A DNA stretch of 64,000 bases from Rhyzopertha dominica (GCA_025024175.1 QCXZ01000041.1:13139786-13203785); one strand, 5' to 3'; counted from the stretch's first letter, positions 46,916-58,444 are shown. Made by a program: numbers and translations. Notes: generated from the letters alone by a model not told the origin.

Positions 46916-49146
46916 CGAGAAATGGCCTTTTTAGAAAGCCGTAGTTAGTACGATGTTTAGGAGATGACATCTCACTATCCACGGCGGACGGACACCAGAT
47001 CCAGATGTTAAAAACTTATTAAAACAGCTACTAATATGATAAATAACCGACAAAGCACTTCCAGCATTTGACGGCAACGTCTACAACACAACTTTTAGCT
47101 TGCAAACGCTGAAAATTCATGCGGGGTACGTAAAACCTTAAGAGGTATTGCTAGAAAATATGTCGAGACCTCTAGACACCATCGGATACTACTGCCAACT
47201 TGATGGTAACGCTAGAATCCTCAAAGATGGAGAATTACAAGTCTGCCCACATCATTGCAAGAATGGATAATGAATTTTCCATTCATTTTCACCGATTTGC
47301 TTCGCTGATTCAACTTTTATGTGGAATAAATCGCAGACATTATGTTATACTCTCACGATAACGTGATACGATACGAATAAAAGTAAGAATAGTACTTGGA
47401 GTAATAAATGAAACATATATGATGTTCTAGAAATACAAAGAAGCAGTGTAAAAGGCTGCGATTGATTTTTTGTAATGTCTTGTATTTATGTTGTTTACGA
47501 AGTTTGCACATTAGGCATGTCTCAGTACCGGGTATAGGAAGAAATGTGTTGTCGACTTTTGTCAAGTAGAATAAAAAATCATATGTAATAACACATCTTA
47601 AAGGTTCTTCCGGTAACAGTAAAAACTAAAGATCAGAAAATTAAGCTGTATGGGATTTTTTATAAAGCGACAATTATTTTGCTGTGTAAATCTATGGCAG
47701 CAATGACTGGTTTATAAGGAATGGAGGAACCATTTAAAATTAAATGACAACACATATGGTCGAAAAGATAGTTTTAGCTGAAGATGATCAAACTTATGAG
47801 AGTAATGTTCATATAATAAATGCTGGCTTAATAAAAGATAACTAATAAATACCTAGAAGTACAAGAATTTTAAAACTTGTAGTGTATAGGCTAAAAGAAT
47901 TTGTTTTATATAGAAATACTGATTAGTTTAAAGGAATAATGGATAAGGAGTTTACGCTGCATGTTTATAGCAGAACCGTCGATGTTAAAACCAACAGCGG
48001 AATATATAAGCGCCGCGTGACAAATCATGCATACTAGATTGCCTAGAGATGGCAAAAGAACTAAGCGGATGAAATCTGCTCTTTGGCGTATAGTATAATA
48101 ATTTATAAGTATTTAAAAAACATAAGAAACCTCGTAGAATAAACACATGTCAAAAGATATTATGCAAAATTATTTTTATTAGAATTTCACAGAAGTAATA
48201 AGTGGTTTAGGCGAGTTGACATTTTTACTGATGGAAAATGTTACCTATAAACATTATTCTAAGATATGTAGAAGAAAAACCAGAAACCTTTTTATATTTA
48301 TATCTTTTTTACGACACGAATTCAAAATTCGCTAACCTGATCGTGCTGATTTCTCAACGAACCAGGAGCCCAACATCGCTGAGCGAGAGTGACAGAGATG
48401 GAAACAGTCGACTTCCGCAGAGCCCGATCCAAGGAGAACGGGACGAGTATTGGGTTCTTCATTCGTTATGATGGCCTTTTTGCGAGATGTAAATCTCGCA
48501 CTTTTTCTCTCTCGCAGATGAACGCATCTCTGAATTGCCAGCATCTGAAATGGAAGCCATCTGGTGTGTTTTCGACTCGTGTTGGCTTTTCTTGGAAGAT
48601 GATGGCTTTACGCAACCGCTCGCGTAGATGATTTGCAGGCGTGTTACATGGAAGCGTGCGGAATCTGAATGGAATATGCTGGAATCGACCAAAACAAGCG
48701 TTAATTTTCAACTTTCCCGGTCGTAAAGGGCTTCACACAGAAAGATGCAAAAAAAATATAAATAAACACAGGCGACGCTCTCTTATTGGTAACTGATTCC
48801 TTAGCAACTGCGTGATTTGATAACTCGTTTCGACATTAAAATTAAGAAACGAACAAAATAAACCTTGGGCAGTAAAGGCAGTATTTGCAGAAAACTGTTC
48901 TTTTGTAAAAGGTCATTTAACCTAATCTAGTACAGTTAAAAGTTTAATTAATGGAGAAAAAGTTTATGTGCTGGTATAAAAAGACTAAAATGAATATATG
49001 CATACAATACTCGGTGAAAAATTTCCCTTACAAATTTTGAAAGAAACAACGAACAAGACGTTGTGGTATTTGTTGAGTTCTGAATTCTAGGAGATAATAA
49101 CGGTATGCATTGCGTCTGGTCTCAAGAATAACTTTAAAATGTATAG
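46916..49146. other. Unassigned; CpG-richer patch at 48330-48720
   Basis: Several short overlapping frames lie in the patch on both strands, as expected from composition. A GCGAGAT-GTAA-ATCTCGC hairpin and a CTCTCTCGCAG acceptor-like string followed by ATG (about 48507-48523) are the only signals. No gene is recognised. Confidence 0.35.
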
Positions 49147-49178
49147 CCGTTGTCTGAATAATATTATTCAGACAACGG
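49147..49178. repeat. Perfect 32-bp palindrome between direct repeats
   Basis: CCGTTGTCTGAATAAT joins its exact reverse complement with no loop. TATAG directly precedes (49142-49146) and follows (49179-49183) it. A palindrome between 5-bp direct repeats looks like two fused transposon ends with a target duplication, or an excision product. Confidence 0.75.
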
Positions 49179-49738
49179 TATAGCGCATGAAAACCTAGGA
49201 AAATTTACCATTCCCAATATCATGATTTTAAAAGAAGAACTTTGCAACTTGACAATTTGGTTATAGAAAGCTGCTAGATTAGGTCTTAAAACAACAATAA
49301 AATCATCCATAGATAGATCCCAAACTGTGATTTAATTCGCTATAGGTATTAATTAATGAGACCTACAGGAAGGGAAATCTATAATTCTTAGGAAGTTCAC
49401 TAAAAAGCCTGTTACAGCTGTTTGTTCAGCTCATTGCCCATCCAAGTCGTAGGACGCCACATTGTTAAACTTTTTGTGGTGTTACTTAAACTGCAATAAA
49501 TTTATTGGACAAGCTGAACAATAAACAAATGCGTCTGATGCATTTTTATGCATCAGCTTTATGCAATCATTAATCAAGCTTGAACATCATATTAGGGAAC
49601 TTTCTATAGCTAGGTAGACCTAGCAAGTATAAATGTTTCTCTTTAAAGCCATAGTGATTTATACACATTAAACAAAACAAAATTTACATATACGCTATTT
49701 AAACAGCGTTGTGAAGGTTACCTGGATAAAATTTTTAT
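49179..49738. other. No gene seen
   Basis: AT-rich sequence up to the TA that borders the mariner-like element; nothing recognised. Confidence 0.4.
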
Positions 49739-49740
49739 AC

Positions 49741-51639
49741 AGNGTCGCTACAAAGTATGGACCTAGCAGTATTTTCGAGCGATATTTCTGAAATTGTGCA
49801 CGGGCCTATGGCTAATTGAATTACATGTTCTGGATTTTTTTTTCAATTCCGTGTCAGCTCTCGTTTTCGAGATATAGTTGTGTTTTTTTAATGGGAAAAT
49901 GGGGTCAAAAGACACATCATTGGAAAGGATATTTTTTCATGATTTCAAAAATGTATCACACTTGTACAATTTATTGCTTCTGAGTTGAAAAAAGTGTGAT
50001 AACAAACTTGGGTCTTGCAAAAAACTTTGACATGAAAACCATTTTCGTTATCGCTAAGTAAAAACAAAAACTTTGTTATTTGCAATCGCAATACTTCAGT
50101 TAACTGAACATAATCGCATCGAAATTTTTATGATGATTGGTTATGGAGGTAGAAGGCGAAGTTATTCGGAAGTAGTTGCACTCTACAATGAAATTCATGA
50201 CGATCGTGACCCAATTGCCAGATCAACAGTTATTAAAACATTGCAACATTTTGACGAAACCGGCGGTGTTAAAATCGTCAAAAACCAGGACGTCAAAAGG
50301 TTGCTACGAGTGAGGAAAGTAGCTTGAATGTCCTTTTAGATGTGCAAGAAAATCCCAAGTGTTCTCTTGTAGCGTGCTCTCACTCACCATATTAGCAGAA
50401 GATCTGTTCAGAAAATTTTGAAGAAAGAGAAGTTTCGTCCATACACAATTCACTTATTACAAGAACTGAGCGAAGATGATTTCGATCGTAGGATAGAATT
50501 TTGCGAAACTGCTGTGAACATGATAGATGAAGATAAAAACATTTTAAATTGGATAATGTTTTCTGATAAAGCTACTTTTTGCCTCGATAGTAATGCGAAT
50601 AGACATAATTGCAGATACTGGTCGGACACAAATCCATATTGGATGGAACAAGTCCACACACAACACCTTCAGAAAGTGAATATCTGGCGTGGTATTATCG
50701 GTAAGCACATTATTGGGCCTTTTTTATCAATGGAAATTTGAATTCAGTCAAGTATTTACAGCTCTTGCGCCAACACATTATACCAGAACTTATTCGACTG
50801 TTCCCTAATCCTGAAAATGCTGCGCGTCCTTCTGAACAGATATGGTTTTAGCAAGATGGTGCATCACCCCATTTTGCAGTCAGTGAATATTTGAATGCGA
50901 TATTTCCAGACAGATGGATTGGTAGGCGTGGAGCGATAGAATACCCAGCACGCTCCTCTGATCTGACACCGCTTGATTTTTTCCTGTGGGGGTATCTGAA
51001 AAATCGTATTTATCCTGATCGGCCACATAATGCAGAAGATGTAAAAGGACGAATCAGGGCAAAAATTCAGAACTTACCCCCAAATGTGCCAGAAAAAACA
51101 TTATAAAACTTTTACTCAAGGCCACATTACTACCAGGAAGTAAATGGGGAACATTTTGAGCATCTTCTGTAATGTAAATCTAACAAAATATTTTCACGAA
51201 ATCACGTTTTTCTTGTTTTACTTTTAGGGTACCCGATTCGCAATAATTTGATCAAACTAGACGAACATTATCACCAGTCAAGGAAACATGGTAATACTTG
51301 GCTTTTTGTCCATTTAAGCGATAAAGAAAATTATTTCTTCTTTTCGTTCTTTGTCAGGCTCAATTATTGTATTTACACTCTTCTCAACTCAGAAGGAATA
51401 AATTGTACAAGTGTGATACATTTTTAAAGTCAGGAAAGAATATCATTTTCAATGTGCTTTTTGACACCCCTTCCCATTAAAAAAAATGCAACTTGCGCCC
51501 ATATCTCGGAAACGGGAGCTGACACAGAGTTGAAAAAAAATCCGGAAAATGCATTTTAATTACCCATGCACAATGTCAGAAAAATTGGTCGAACAGAGCC
51601 TGAAATATCCTGCTGGTTCCATACTTTGTAGTGACCCTG
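49741..51639 (+). mobile_element. Mariner-like element with long inverted repeats, TA-flanked
   Basis: The ends are CAGNGTCGCTACAAAGTATG and, reversed from the right, CAGGGTCACTACAAAGTATG. Each is preceded by TA (49739-49740 and 51640-51641), the mariner target. Inverted similarity runs about 260 bp inward (49741-49998 against 51375-51639), diverged by perhaps a fifth. A decayed transposase fills the centre. The structure is complete end to end, but the copy cannot move by itself. Confidence 0.9.
50094..51172 (+). pseudogene. Mariner-like transposase with a D,D34D triad, broken
   Basis: Frame 1 gives LTEHNRIEIFMMIGYGGRRR and a helix-turn-helix (RSTVIKTLQHFDETGGVKIV). After shifts near 50326 and 50372 come SRRSVQKILKKEKFRPY, LLQELSEDDFDRRIEFCETA and the first catalytic block FSDKATF, then NRHNCRYWSDTNP and KVNIWRGIIGKH. 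A shift near 50725 leads to NLNSVKYLQLLRQHI. A TAG (50849-50851) sits one codon before QDGASPH, the second catalytic Asp. PARSSDLTPLDFFLWGYLKN holds the third, 34 residues later. After a TAA at 51104-51106 the frame continues to NGEHFEHLL and the natural stop at 51170-51172. All three Asp codons survive; at least three frameshifts and two stops inactivate it. No clear start codon was found. Confidence 0.85.
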
Positions 51640-51778
51640 TATATACATAAATACTAATCAGAATACGACAATCAGAAAGCAACAAATGGAGAAATTTCAT
51701 ACAGAAGATAAATAGAAAACTAAGAATATCTAAAAGGAGACTGGCACTTTTATAAATTCTACCGAATCACTGTACGCT

Positions 51779-51938
51779 AAGCATTTATGCCGCTCACGGA
51801 TATACCGCCGGGCCGGCCATCTACACTGGGTTGGAAGGGTGCCACTCTTGTTGCTAATGGGCTGTCACGTAGCACATGTTACCGGAAGCTGAGGATTGTG
51901 GAGGAAAGGTTTGCAGGGCGCACCCAGTAAGTGAATCA
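51779..51938 (-). repeat. Dispersed repeat family 3, copy B
   Basis: Homologous to 41490-41648; it lies just outside the mariner-like element. On the minus strand it reads QLPVTC, SNK and ARRYIRE like copy A. Confidence 0.7.
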
Positions 51939-52799
51939 AGAGATCGTACCTGATAAAAGCCTGAAGAATATTACCCCATTCTATTTTTGATTTTAAATAA
52001 TAAGTTTGCCCTTCATTAATAAAAAAAGCATTTTAAAACTGATTACCGTTTTACTTATAAACCCATTATTTTTTCTTCCTGCTTATACGACTTAACCTAT
52101 ATATTTTTATGACAAAAAAGGAATCGAAATAATATCCAAGTTGGGAAGCTCTCATTTTCACGCTGCACGTGTCCGTAAATTTATACAGGAGACGAGAATT
52201 CCCATCCATTGTCCTGTCGATTTATGTAAACGCACCGTTATATTTGTATAAGATCCTGAAGCTGCCTTAATACACATGCAAACAAATATAAAGCAGCCAA
52301 TCGGGGCCTGAAAGCATCCAATCAGTGTGGCTAGATCGAGGTTGGGCTCAACAATAAGACGTATTAAGGCTTGATTTGTATATAAATTGCAAATTTCTGC
52401 TGTAAAGGGGGACACGGCCGATATATCGATCACCATTTAATCTTATTAAAAAGCCAGAAAGGTCGTAGAAAAGTACAATTTGTGAATAATTTAGCCTACC
52501 ACATAAATATAACTTTGATTATTTTAATGGTGGTCACGAAAGGCTTGTCACTTCTGGTGCAAGTTTCTCAAACAAGAAAAATCAAATATGCCCTTTCACA
52601 AAACATTAAGCGACGTTATTGGTAGGAATATCTAAAATGATGTAATTTGCCTTATTTCGAAATAATTAGAAAATAAAACAATACCATCTTCGTATTATTA
52701 TTCTTTCGTGCTGGAAGAAAATGTTGTAAGCACAGCTAAGTGGTTATCTCCAAAGAAACTAATCTTCTGCATCTTTGTCGGTTTGGGTTTCGCAAAGAT
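51939..52799. other. No gene recognised; possible conserved non-coding patch
   Basis: At 52150-52440 the sequence is less AT-rich and the minus strand is open for 92 codons, without a domain. Strings such as ATTGGCTGC, TTTGCATG and CGATATATCGAT would suit an enhancer, but this is only an impression. Confidence 0.25.
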
Positions 52800-53240
52800 T
52801 TGGCTTCTGGTCGTTATAGGTCTCTATTATCTATATTATCCTTGATAGATAAATCAAGGCATTTCACTTTGTTAATTTTGATCCCCTAGTTGCAAAGTTG
52901 CATTTGTTGGGCTTTGCCATTAGTGAAATAAGTTTAAAAACTACCTCACTGATCGCACCAAGTTCTTAGCGATAGAAACGCAATATTAAGACCTACTATC
53001 TCCCGTAATCCACAAGAGACCATTTTGAGACCCATTTTGTTATTATTCCTACGATGTTACGGATACTTCCTAAACAATCGTTGATGATCTAAGCGCAGTT
53101 TTTAAATATTCTCCAGAACATAGATTGCGTTTGAGTTCTTTCACAACGAAAGCACTATGCTTCGGCTCCGAGCTGAAAATCGCTTTTGTAGCAAACACTT
53201 TAATTTGAGGAGTGTAGATCCAAGCCGCGACATGTATTTT
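52800..53240 (+). pseudogene. LINE reverse transcriptase fragment (Jockey-like)
   Basis: Plus-strand text across frames: NFDPLVAKLHLLGFAISEIS, then HQVLSDRNAI, then a decayed PQGSILGPLLF-like stretch (PQETILRPILLLF), YDVTDTS where YADDTS is expected, and LRLSSFTTKALCFGSE matching L-LN--KTK-L-FG. The order fits the Asp-containing block to the region after the catalytic YADD of a non-LTR RT. It is heavily frameshifted and the catalytic motif is damaged. Confidence 0.5.
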
Positions 53241-53519
53241 ATATCAAAACAATACAAGTAAGTTCACAATTGCTGAAGTAAATTAGCGGTCAATTGCAAA
53301 ATGCGATATTTGCAGTGCAAAGCGCAACATGTCCGCAACAATGAATAACAAAAATTGTATTAAAACATTTCCTTAATGCAGTAGGAGTTTCTTTCATAGT
53401 TTGCCTAATAACTAAAAAAGTTAATTAAGCTTTGACCTTCTAACATTATTTATACACGTGTATGTATTTAAAAACTGTGTGTTGGAATACTATGGATAAA
53501 CATTGTTATTAATGTATGC

Positions 53520-54780
53520 ATGAATTTCAAAATTAAGCGGTTAACAGGTATGCTTCAAAATATCTCCCTACTTTTCCTACATGTGGTCACAAAAGGAAAG
53601 CCTTATAAACCTTTTCAGTGCAGTAGTAGTGGCGGTAGAATTAAGGATAAGAATGTTCAGAGAAATCAAAACATGAAACAATTTATTGAATCCAGTAATT
53701 CACTGAAATTCACTATTGCCCTGTGAATAAAGGAATAAGCACTGTGAAGATAAGTCTTTTAAACCATAGGGTGCACAAACTGCAAGCTAAAAGTTTTTAT
53801 GACATGTTGCAGGAAGACAGTAATGAAACTGCTATTTTCTCATTTGATTCTGAAAAAAGATGCCTTTGTCTAAAGTTACCTGACCAGCAAGCTTACTTTT
53901 TATCCAACTTAATTTTTACAACCTTGCGATAGTTACATTAAATTTAAGAGTTGAGCTTTTTGGCAAAAATGTATCATGTTGAGGTTGAAAGATCTAAAAG
54001 TTCAATTGAAATAGCCTCTGTATTCCATCATACACTAAAAAAATTTGATTTCTCTAATGTGATAAAGATAGTTCGTTTATTTTGTAATGGTAGCGGAGGA
54101 CAAAATAAAGCAATGAGAAATTGTATTCCCCGTTGCAGGGCACCCCTTTATGCCCCTTGTTAGAATATTCTGCATTGTAGAGAAAGATACAAACAAGTAC
54201 AGGTATGGAAGCTTTTTCGTGGAAAGAGTATTTCGCGAATTTTACTTGTATCATCGAGGTGTATTTAATTTAATTTTAGGTACCGAAAATACATTTTTAT
54301 AGAATGCAAAACAACAAAAAGTATTTATGAAACATTATACTTAAAAAAAGTTGAATTGGGGCCCAAGAGTGTCAAAGTTTAGGTAGACCAAGCACATATT
54401 GATCATCGTTAAGCCTTTTCTTTATAATTGAAGTGGAAGATGCGCTAAAGAATACAAAAATATTGCAACCAGAAGATTATTTTAACATTATAAAAGTACA
54501 AAGAAGTTTTCGATTTCGATTTAAACCTAAAATTTTTGATTTGAAGGCTTCTGTAGTTGTTGTTGATGATATGTTGTTTTCCGGGCTGGTTCATATGTTG
54601 ATTGCTTAATCTTGACACCCACAAGAGTGTCGAAACGTCAAGATTAAACAATCAACGTGGGAACCAGCCCGGAAAACAACATGTTACTTACAAAAGGTTC
54701 ACTTTAATAAAGGCAAAGAAAACATCCTAATCAAAGGAAAAACTTTTTATAGAAATAACCTGGGATAGTCAAAAGACGAA
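53520..54780 (+). pseudogene. Remnant of an insect transposon-type protein with GGQNK motif
   Basis: Blocks in order: KPYKPF, GGRIKDKNVQRNQNMKQFIE, then FYDMLQEDSNETAIFSFDSE and LPDQQAYFLSNL, then IASVFHHTLKKFDFSNVIKI followed by VRLFCNGSGGQNK, then TKILQPEDYFNIIKVQRSF, and last KENILIKGKTFYRNNLG. This matches a protein family, repeated in many insect genomes, whose typical text is F-FD---N-PLPK-PDQ--YY-RQL, IAS--Y--L, VRLF-DGCGGQNKN and, near the end, the motif G--FYRNDLG. I regard it as a transposase-type element protein of uncertain class. Here the Asp before GCGGQNK is Asn, several stops break the frame, and the inverted repeat at 54571-54682 interrupts the C-terminal part. Confidence 0.6.
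54571..54682 (+). repeat. 46-bp-armed inverted repeat around a hammerhead-like core
   Basis: Left arm 54571-54616 and right arm 54637-54682 are near-perfect reverse complements (mismatches only around CATATG/CCCACG and CTT/TTT). The arms start ATGTTGTTTTCCGGGCTGGT and end AATCTTGAC. The 20-base centre, with its neighbours, forms GACAC-CCACAAGA-GTGTC followed by GAAACGTC and AAGATT, i.e. stem II, GAAA, cleavage site and stem I of a hammerhead, but without the CUGANGA strand. It lies inside the transposon protein remnant 53520-54780. Confidence 0.7.
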
Positions 54781-54782
54781 GT

Positions 54783-56148
54783 CGACGAATAAATTATTAT
54801 CTAGACACTTGTTTGTTGATTTAACTTCTTACTTTTCATTAGTTAACACAATTTATTATTATTTAACATGAAAAATTTTTTATGATCGTTACTTTTACGT
54901 ATTTTCAAATCCAAAAGTAGACAATCCAAAAATTGTGTGTAAATTGCGACACATTACTTAATGCTTTGCAAATTTTTGCCATATGTATTTATGCAAATCA
55001 GTTACATTTTATAATCACTCAGTTCATAAGAACGTGTAAAAGCACCTAAAAAAATGCCATGAAAGTAGGTGACTCTTCAGGAAGTTGTGTTGCTTTTTTT
55101 CAAAAAGGCTTTAGAAGGATAAAATAGATAAGATATATTTTTATAACCCTCATTTAAATAGCTATACATAATTCCTTCATTGAATGAACAGAAAAAGCTA
55201 AAAATCTTATGAACAGCCTCCTATCGTTTAATCCCTATGTGAACCATCTTATATTTCACCTGTCAATGATATAACCGAAGCACCTCTATCCTCTATACCT
55301 ATAGATATTTTCTTGACGACAGAGCAAAAATAAAACTAGTTAAATACTAATTTACCTTCACATCGACTACTGTTGTGATATGCACTACTTCTTTTTACAT
55401 TAAATTGAGTGCAAAATGCATGCATGAGATTAGTTTGAGCATGTTACTCATAATATGATGCGCTTAGGCCAGGTCAAGATTGAATCTCGTATATAAGGTC
55501 TCATATAATTAATAGTTCATCATATTTTTAATTCAGAAAAGCCAAAGTACTTACGCGAATTGTTACAACGGAGATAGCAACAACATGGATGTGTTTGTTG
55601 TAACTTATATACAAGTAGGAATACTTACGAAATTAATTGAATTCTTATTTGGTTAGCTTTCCCATTATTAGATGGATAAAGCTTATTATCACTCGTATTT
55701 AACATCTAAGTAGTTCATGCATATTTATTATCTTCTCTTTTTTTTTTTGATGAAGTAAAATTTCATTATTACTTCATTGGTAATTTCTTTATTTACTGTG
55801 TTGAAATTTATATGGACGGTGTATCAGAGACTTTAAAGGTTAAACTTTGACAAAAACTCCAAGTATAATGGAAAGAGAGATCTTGACATTTAAAAGAGCA
55901 GGCTTATAAAAATTTATAAACTAACTTATGTTAAGTACCCTTTATCGATTAAATAAAAACAAAGAAAAGTGTTATCTCGTATGATCCGTAGTATCATGAA
56001 GCAATAGGAAACACTTCCAAATTACTAATGAGTAATTGATATCAGCTAGATAGTGTTGATTTCTAGTACTATTATTATCATACTTTCTGAATAACTCACT
56101 TCACAATATGAAAATATTCAATACTCTGGTCACTCTACTCTCCATGAA
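54783..56148. other. AT-rich DNA, no gene seen
   Basis: Nothing was recognised. Confidence 0.4.
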
Positions 56149-56534
56149 TCAGCCTATAGATCTTTGAAGAACTTCCTGAATGACGACGTGTAACCCATTA
56201 AAGTCTTTTATTAATTTGTTTTGCGCTTTAGCACTGATTTCAACCAGCGCCTTCTTGACCTCCCGTCGTTTCCTCGTAATTAAGTGATTCAACTGGTAAA
56301 TAAAATTCTCAAACACATGCCCATTATTCTTACTTAATGATATGTATACTGACTGTTTACCCATGCGAAGGTCGCCGTGTCCAAGCGATACTCTATAAAT
56401 AATGCAGCACTTTTTTTCATAATACGATTTTGGCATAAAAGTTTTCATGGGGAAGTACTGGCGTTCCACGAATCGACTAATGCATGAAAATTGCCTCTTA
56501 NAGCGTCTGGTGGTTTGCATATTTTTATTACGGG
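56149..56534 (-). CDS. Candidate coding exon or small ORF, unrecognised
   Basis: On the minus strand a 123-codon frame runs from ATG (56520-56518) to the stop at 56149-56151 and is preceded by TTGACTATTACAG, an acceptor-like site ending at 56535, with the frame open from there. The product is basic and looks protein-like (FVERQYFPMKTFMPKSYYEK, GHGDLRMGKQSVYISLSKNN, TRKRREVKKALVEISAKAQN). No domain or transposon motif was recognised. Since frames of this length also arise by chance in CpG-richer parts of this window, a gene is uncertain. One N lies near residue 7. Confidence 0.3.
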
Positions 56535-56535
56535 C

Positions 56536-57750
56536 CTGTAATAGTCAAACAGTTCGAGCAATTAGGGTTTTCGCTAATGGATAAAAATACCGGACAGCAA
56601 TTTGCCGGTATAAATATAGCTGCGTACTTTGATGCGTGTTTCATTACTGTAGTTTCCACTTGTGTAGCTTTATTTTTTTAATCGTTCATTTATTTACTTG
56701 TAGCAGACACATTCTAGAAAGCTATCATCGAGTTTAAACGAAGTGTCCTTAATATATTCGAAGTAAGTGTTTTAATCCATGCTTTTAAGGAAAACAAAAT
56801 TAAATATTGTATTAAAGAAAATATCTGGCATTTCTCTAAAGTCATACCGTTAGTTAATGGTACTTCCCGCCTTGTCTTCGAGATCAAATACCCGATTTTG
56901 CGCTGGAACCACTACAAATTTGACAGAGACCAAAAAAGTCTGCTGATATGGATCCACCGAATAACCCATTATCTTCAAAGTGGCAAATAGCAACTAATAA
57001 GGAGGATGGGGAGCCCGGGATCACAAAGCTAGATCTTTAAAGAAGTTGCAATATAAGTAGGGGTTGTTTACGAGGATATTCTATGTCAAAGCCGCTCAAG
57101 TTATAACTTAAGCACAGATATATCTTTAACTCACGCTCCAATAAATGTGCTACCGAAAGCGGTTTATTTTCCCCTTAAATTAAGCTTTGTTAGATCTGAC
57201 TTGGCTATCATAAAATCATTTATAAATATTTATAAACACATGTTGCAGATTCATCTTCAAATTACGAAAATATAGTCATGTTGCTATCAGGATCATAAGC
57301 CTAAATTCATTCAAATTTGTTTTTCATATATCTATTCAACAAGCCATTTTAGTAGTAGATCGAAGGAAACCTCTCATATCTTGTTTATTTAGAGATATAT
57401 TATAAAACAGTAAATTTACATGGACACTGTGACCAGCCCATTTTACAAATAATTTCATGGACACATCCTATCAGCTTCAATAGTAAAGCCAGGTCAAATA
57501 TTATTTACATTGTACACGTATCAACCCTATAGTAGATCTGAAAACATTGTCTTTATTCACATGAACTGCAGTTGAATTGGGTATTTGCCATGTATTTATA
57601 TTTTATTAAATTGCATACTAATACGTAACATCTAATCCACAAAACAGCTGTGACAGCTTATAAATTCGAAAAAATGGATCGTAAAGTGTATTTTTAATAT
57701 TAAAAATGTGTATATTTAAAGGGACCTCCGAAACGCGAACATATTGGCCG
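56536..57750. other. No gene seen
   Basis: Mostly AT-rich. The plus frame at 56484-56681 overlaps the minus-strand ORF and has no domain. Confidence 0.4.
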
Positions 57751-57892
57751 TGACGTCAGGTGTCTTGTAAATGGCCGCTTGTTTACATCTGGGGTCAGCG
57801 CGTCACGCCTCAGCCCCAGCCCGTCAAATTATCAGTTTGTTGTTTGCGTTCAAGAAAAAGTGAAATACTTATGAGTTACGACTTCTCAAGGC
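57751..57892 (+). promoter_or_regulatory. CpG-rich putative core promoter
   Basis: CpG-rich sequence starts with GTGACGTCAGGTGTC. ATCAGTTTGTT at 57831-57841 is a good arthropod initiator (T-C-A-G-T-T), about 60 nt before the first downstream ATG codons. A gene start is inferred from composition and the initiator only. Confidence 0.3.
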
Positions 57893-57976
57893 ATGTTCAT
57901 TGTCATGGAATTTGTGTACAGCGACGAGCGGTTCAACGCGGCGAAGATGAGGAACGTAAAAGCAAAAGCAAGAGCA
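57893..57976 (+). CDS. Candidate first exon, unrecognised
   Basis: Two overlapping frames start just after the putative promoter. One, from ATG 57893, reads MFIVMEFVYSDERFNAAKMR and ends at a TAA at 57977-57979; splicing at AAC|GTAAAA (about 57955) would keep it coding. The other, from ATG 57871, reads MSYDFSRHVHCHGICVQRRA and turns serine/lysine-rich before its stop. Neither is recognised, and the downstream gypsy insertion prevents following the gene. Confidence 0.2.
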
Positions 57977-57979
57977 TAA

Positions 57980-58440
57980 GTTAACTTTTATCAAATTAAC
58001 GCAGCATTGATAATTTGATCACAGTGGGTTGTTGGAAACATACTATTTGTAAACATAAAAATGTAAGAATCAAAAATGTACCCTAAACTTGACATTTATT
58101 TTAGAGGTCAGAATAAATATAAATTGCCATTTATTTTCTGGTCTCTTGCGGCTCGTTTCCGGTCTGGCTAACAGTCGAATATATGGGGAACAACGTCGTT
58201 CTTTATTATAACATTTCCCTCTATCAACTTAAAACGCATATAATTTTTCATATCCTCTTCAAGCTATAACAAAATGGAAACTGAATGGTAAACACTTATA
58301 ACCCCAAAAAGAATAATAAAACTTTCAGTAAGAATAAGGTGATCTTCACAACAGAAAAACAAACTTTGCGATTTCGGCATATTACGTCTAGGGGCCTTTT
58401 TCATACGTTGATAAACTCGAGGAACGGTTACAAAAATTTT
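57980..58440. other. No gene seen
   Basis: Unique flank of the LTR retrotransposon; nothing recognised. Confidence 0.4.
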
Positions 58441-58444
58441 GTTA
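58441..58444. repeat. 4-bp target-site duplication, left
   Basis: GTTA, repeated at 63512-63515 directly outside the other LTR. Confidence 0.8.

Noticed and set aside
48332..48711. Five overlapping ORFs on both strands
   Set aside because: They shadow each other in a GC-richer patch and none has a domain.
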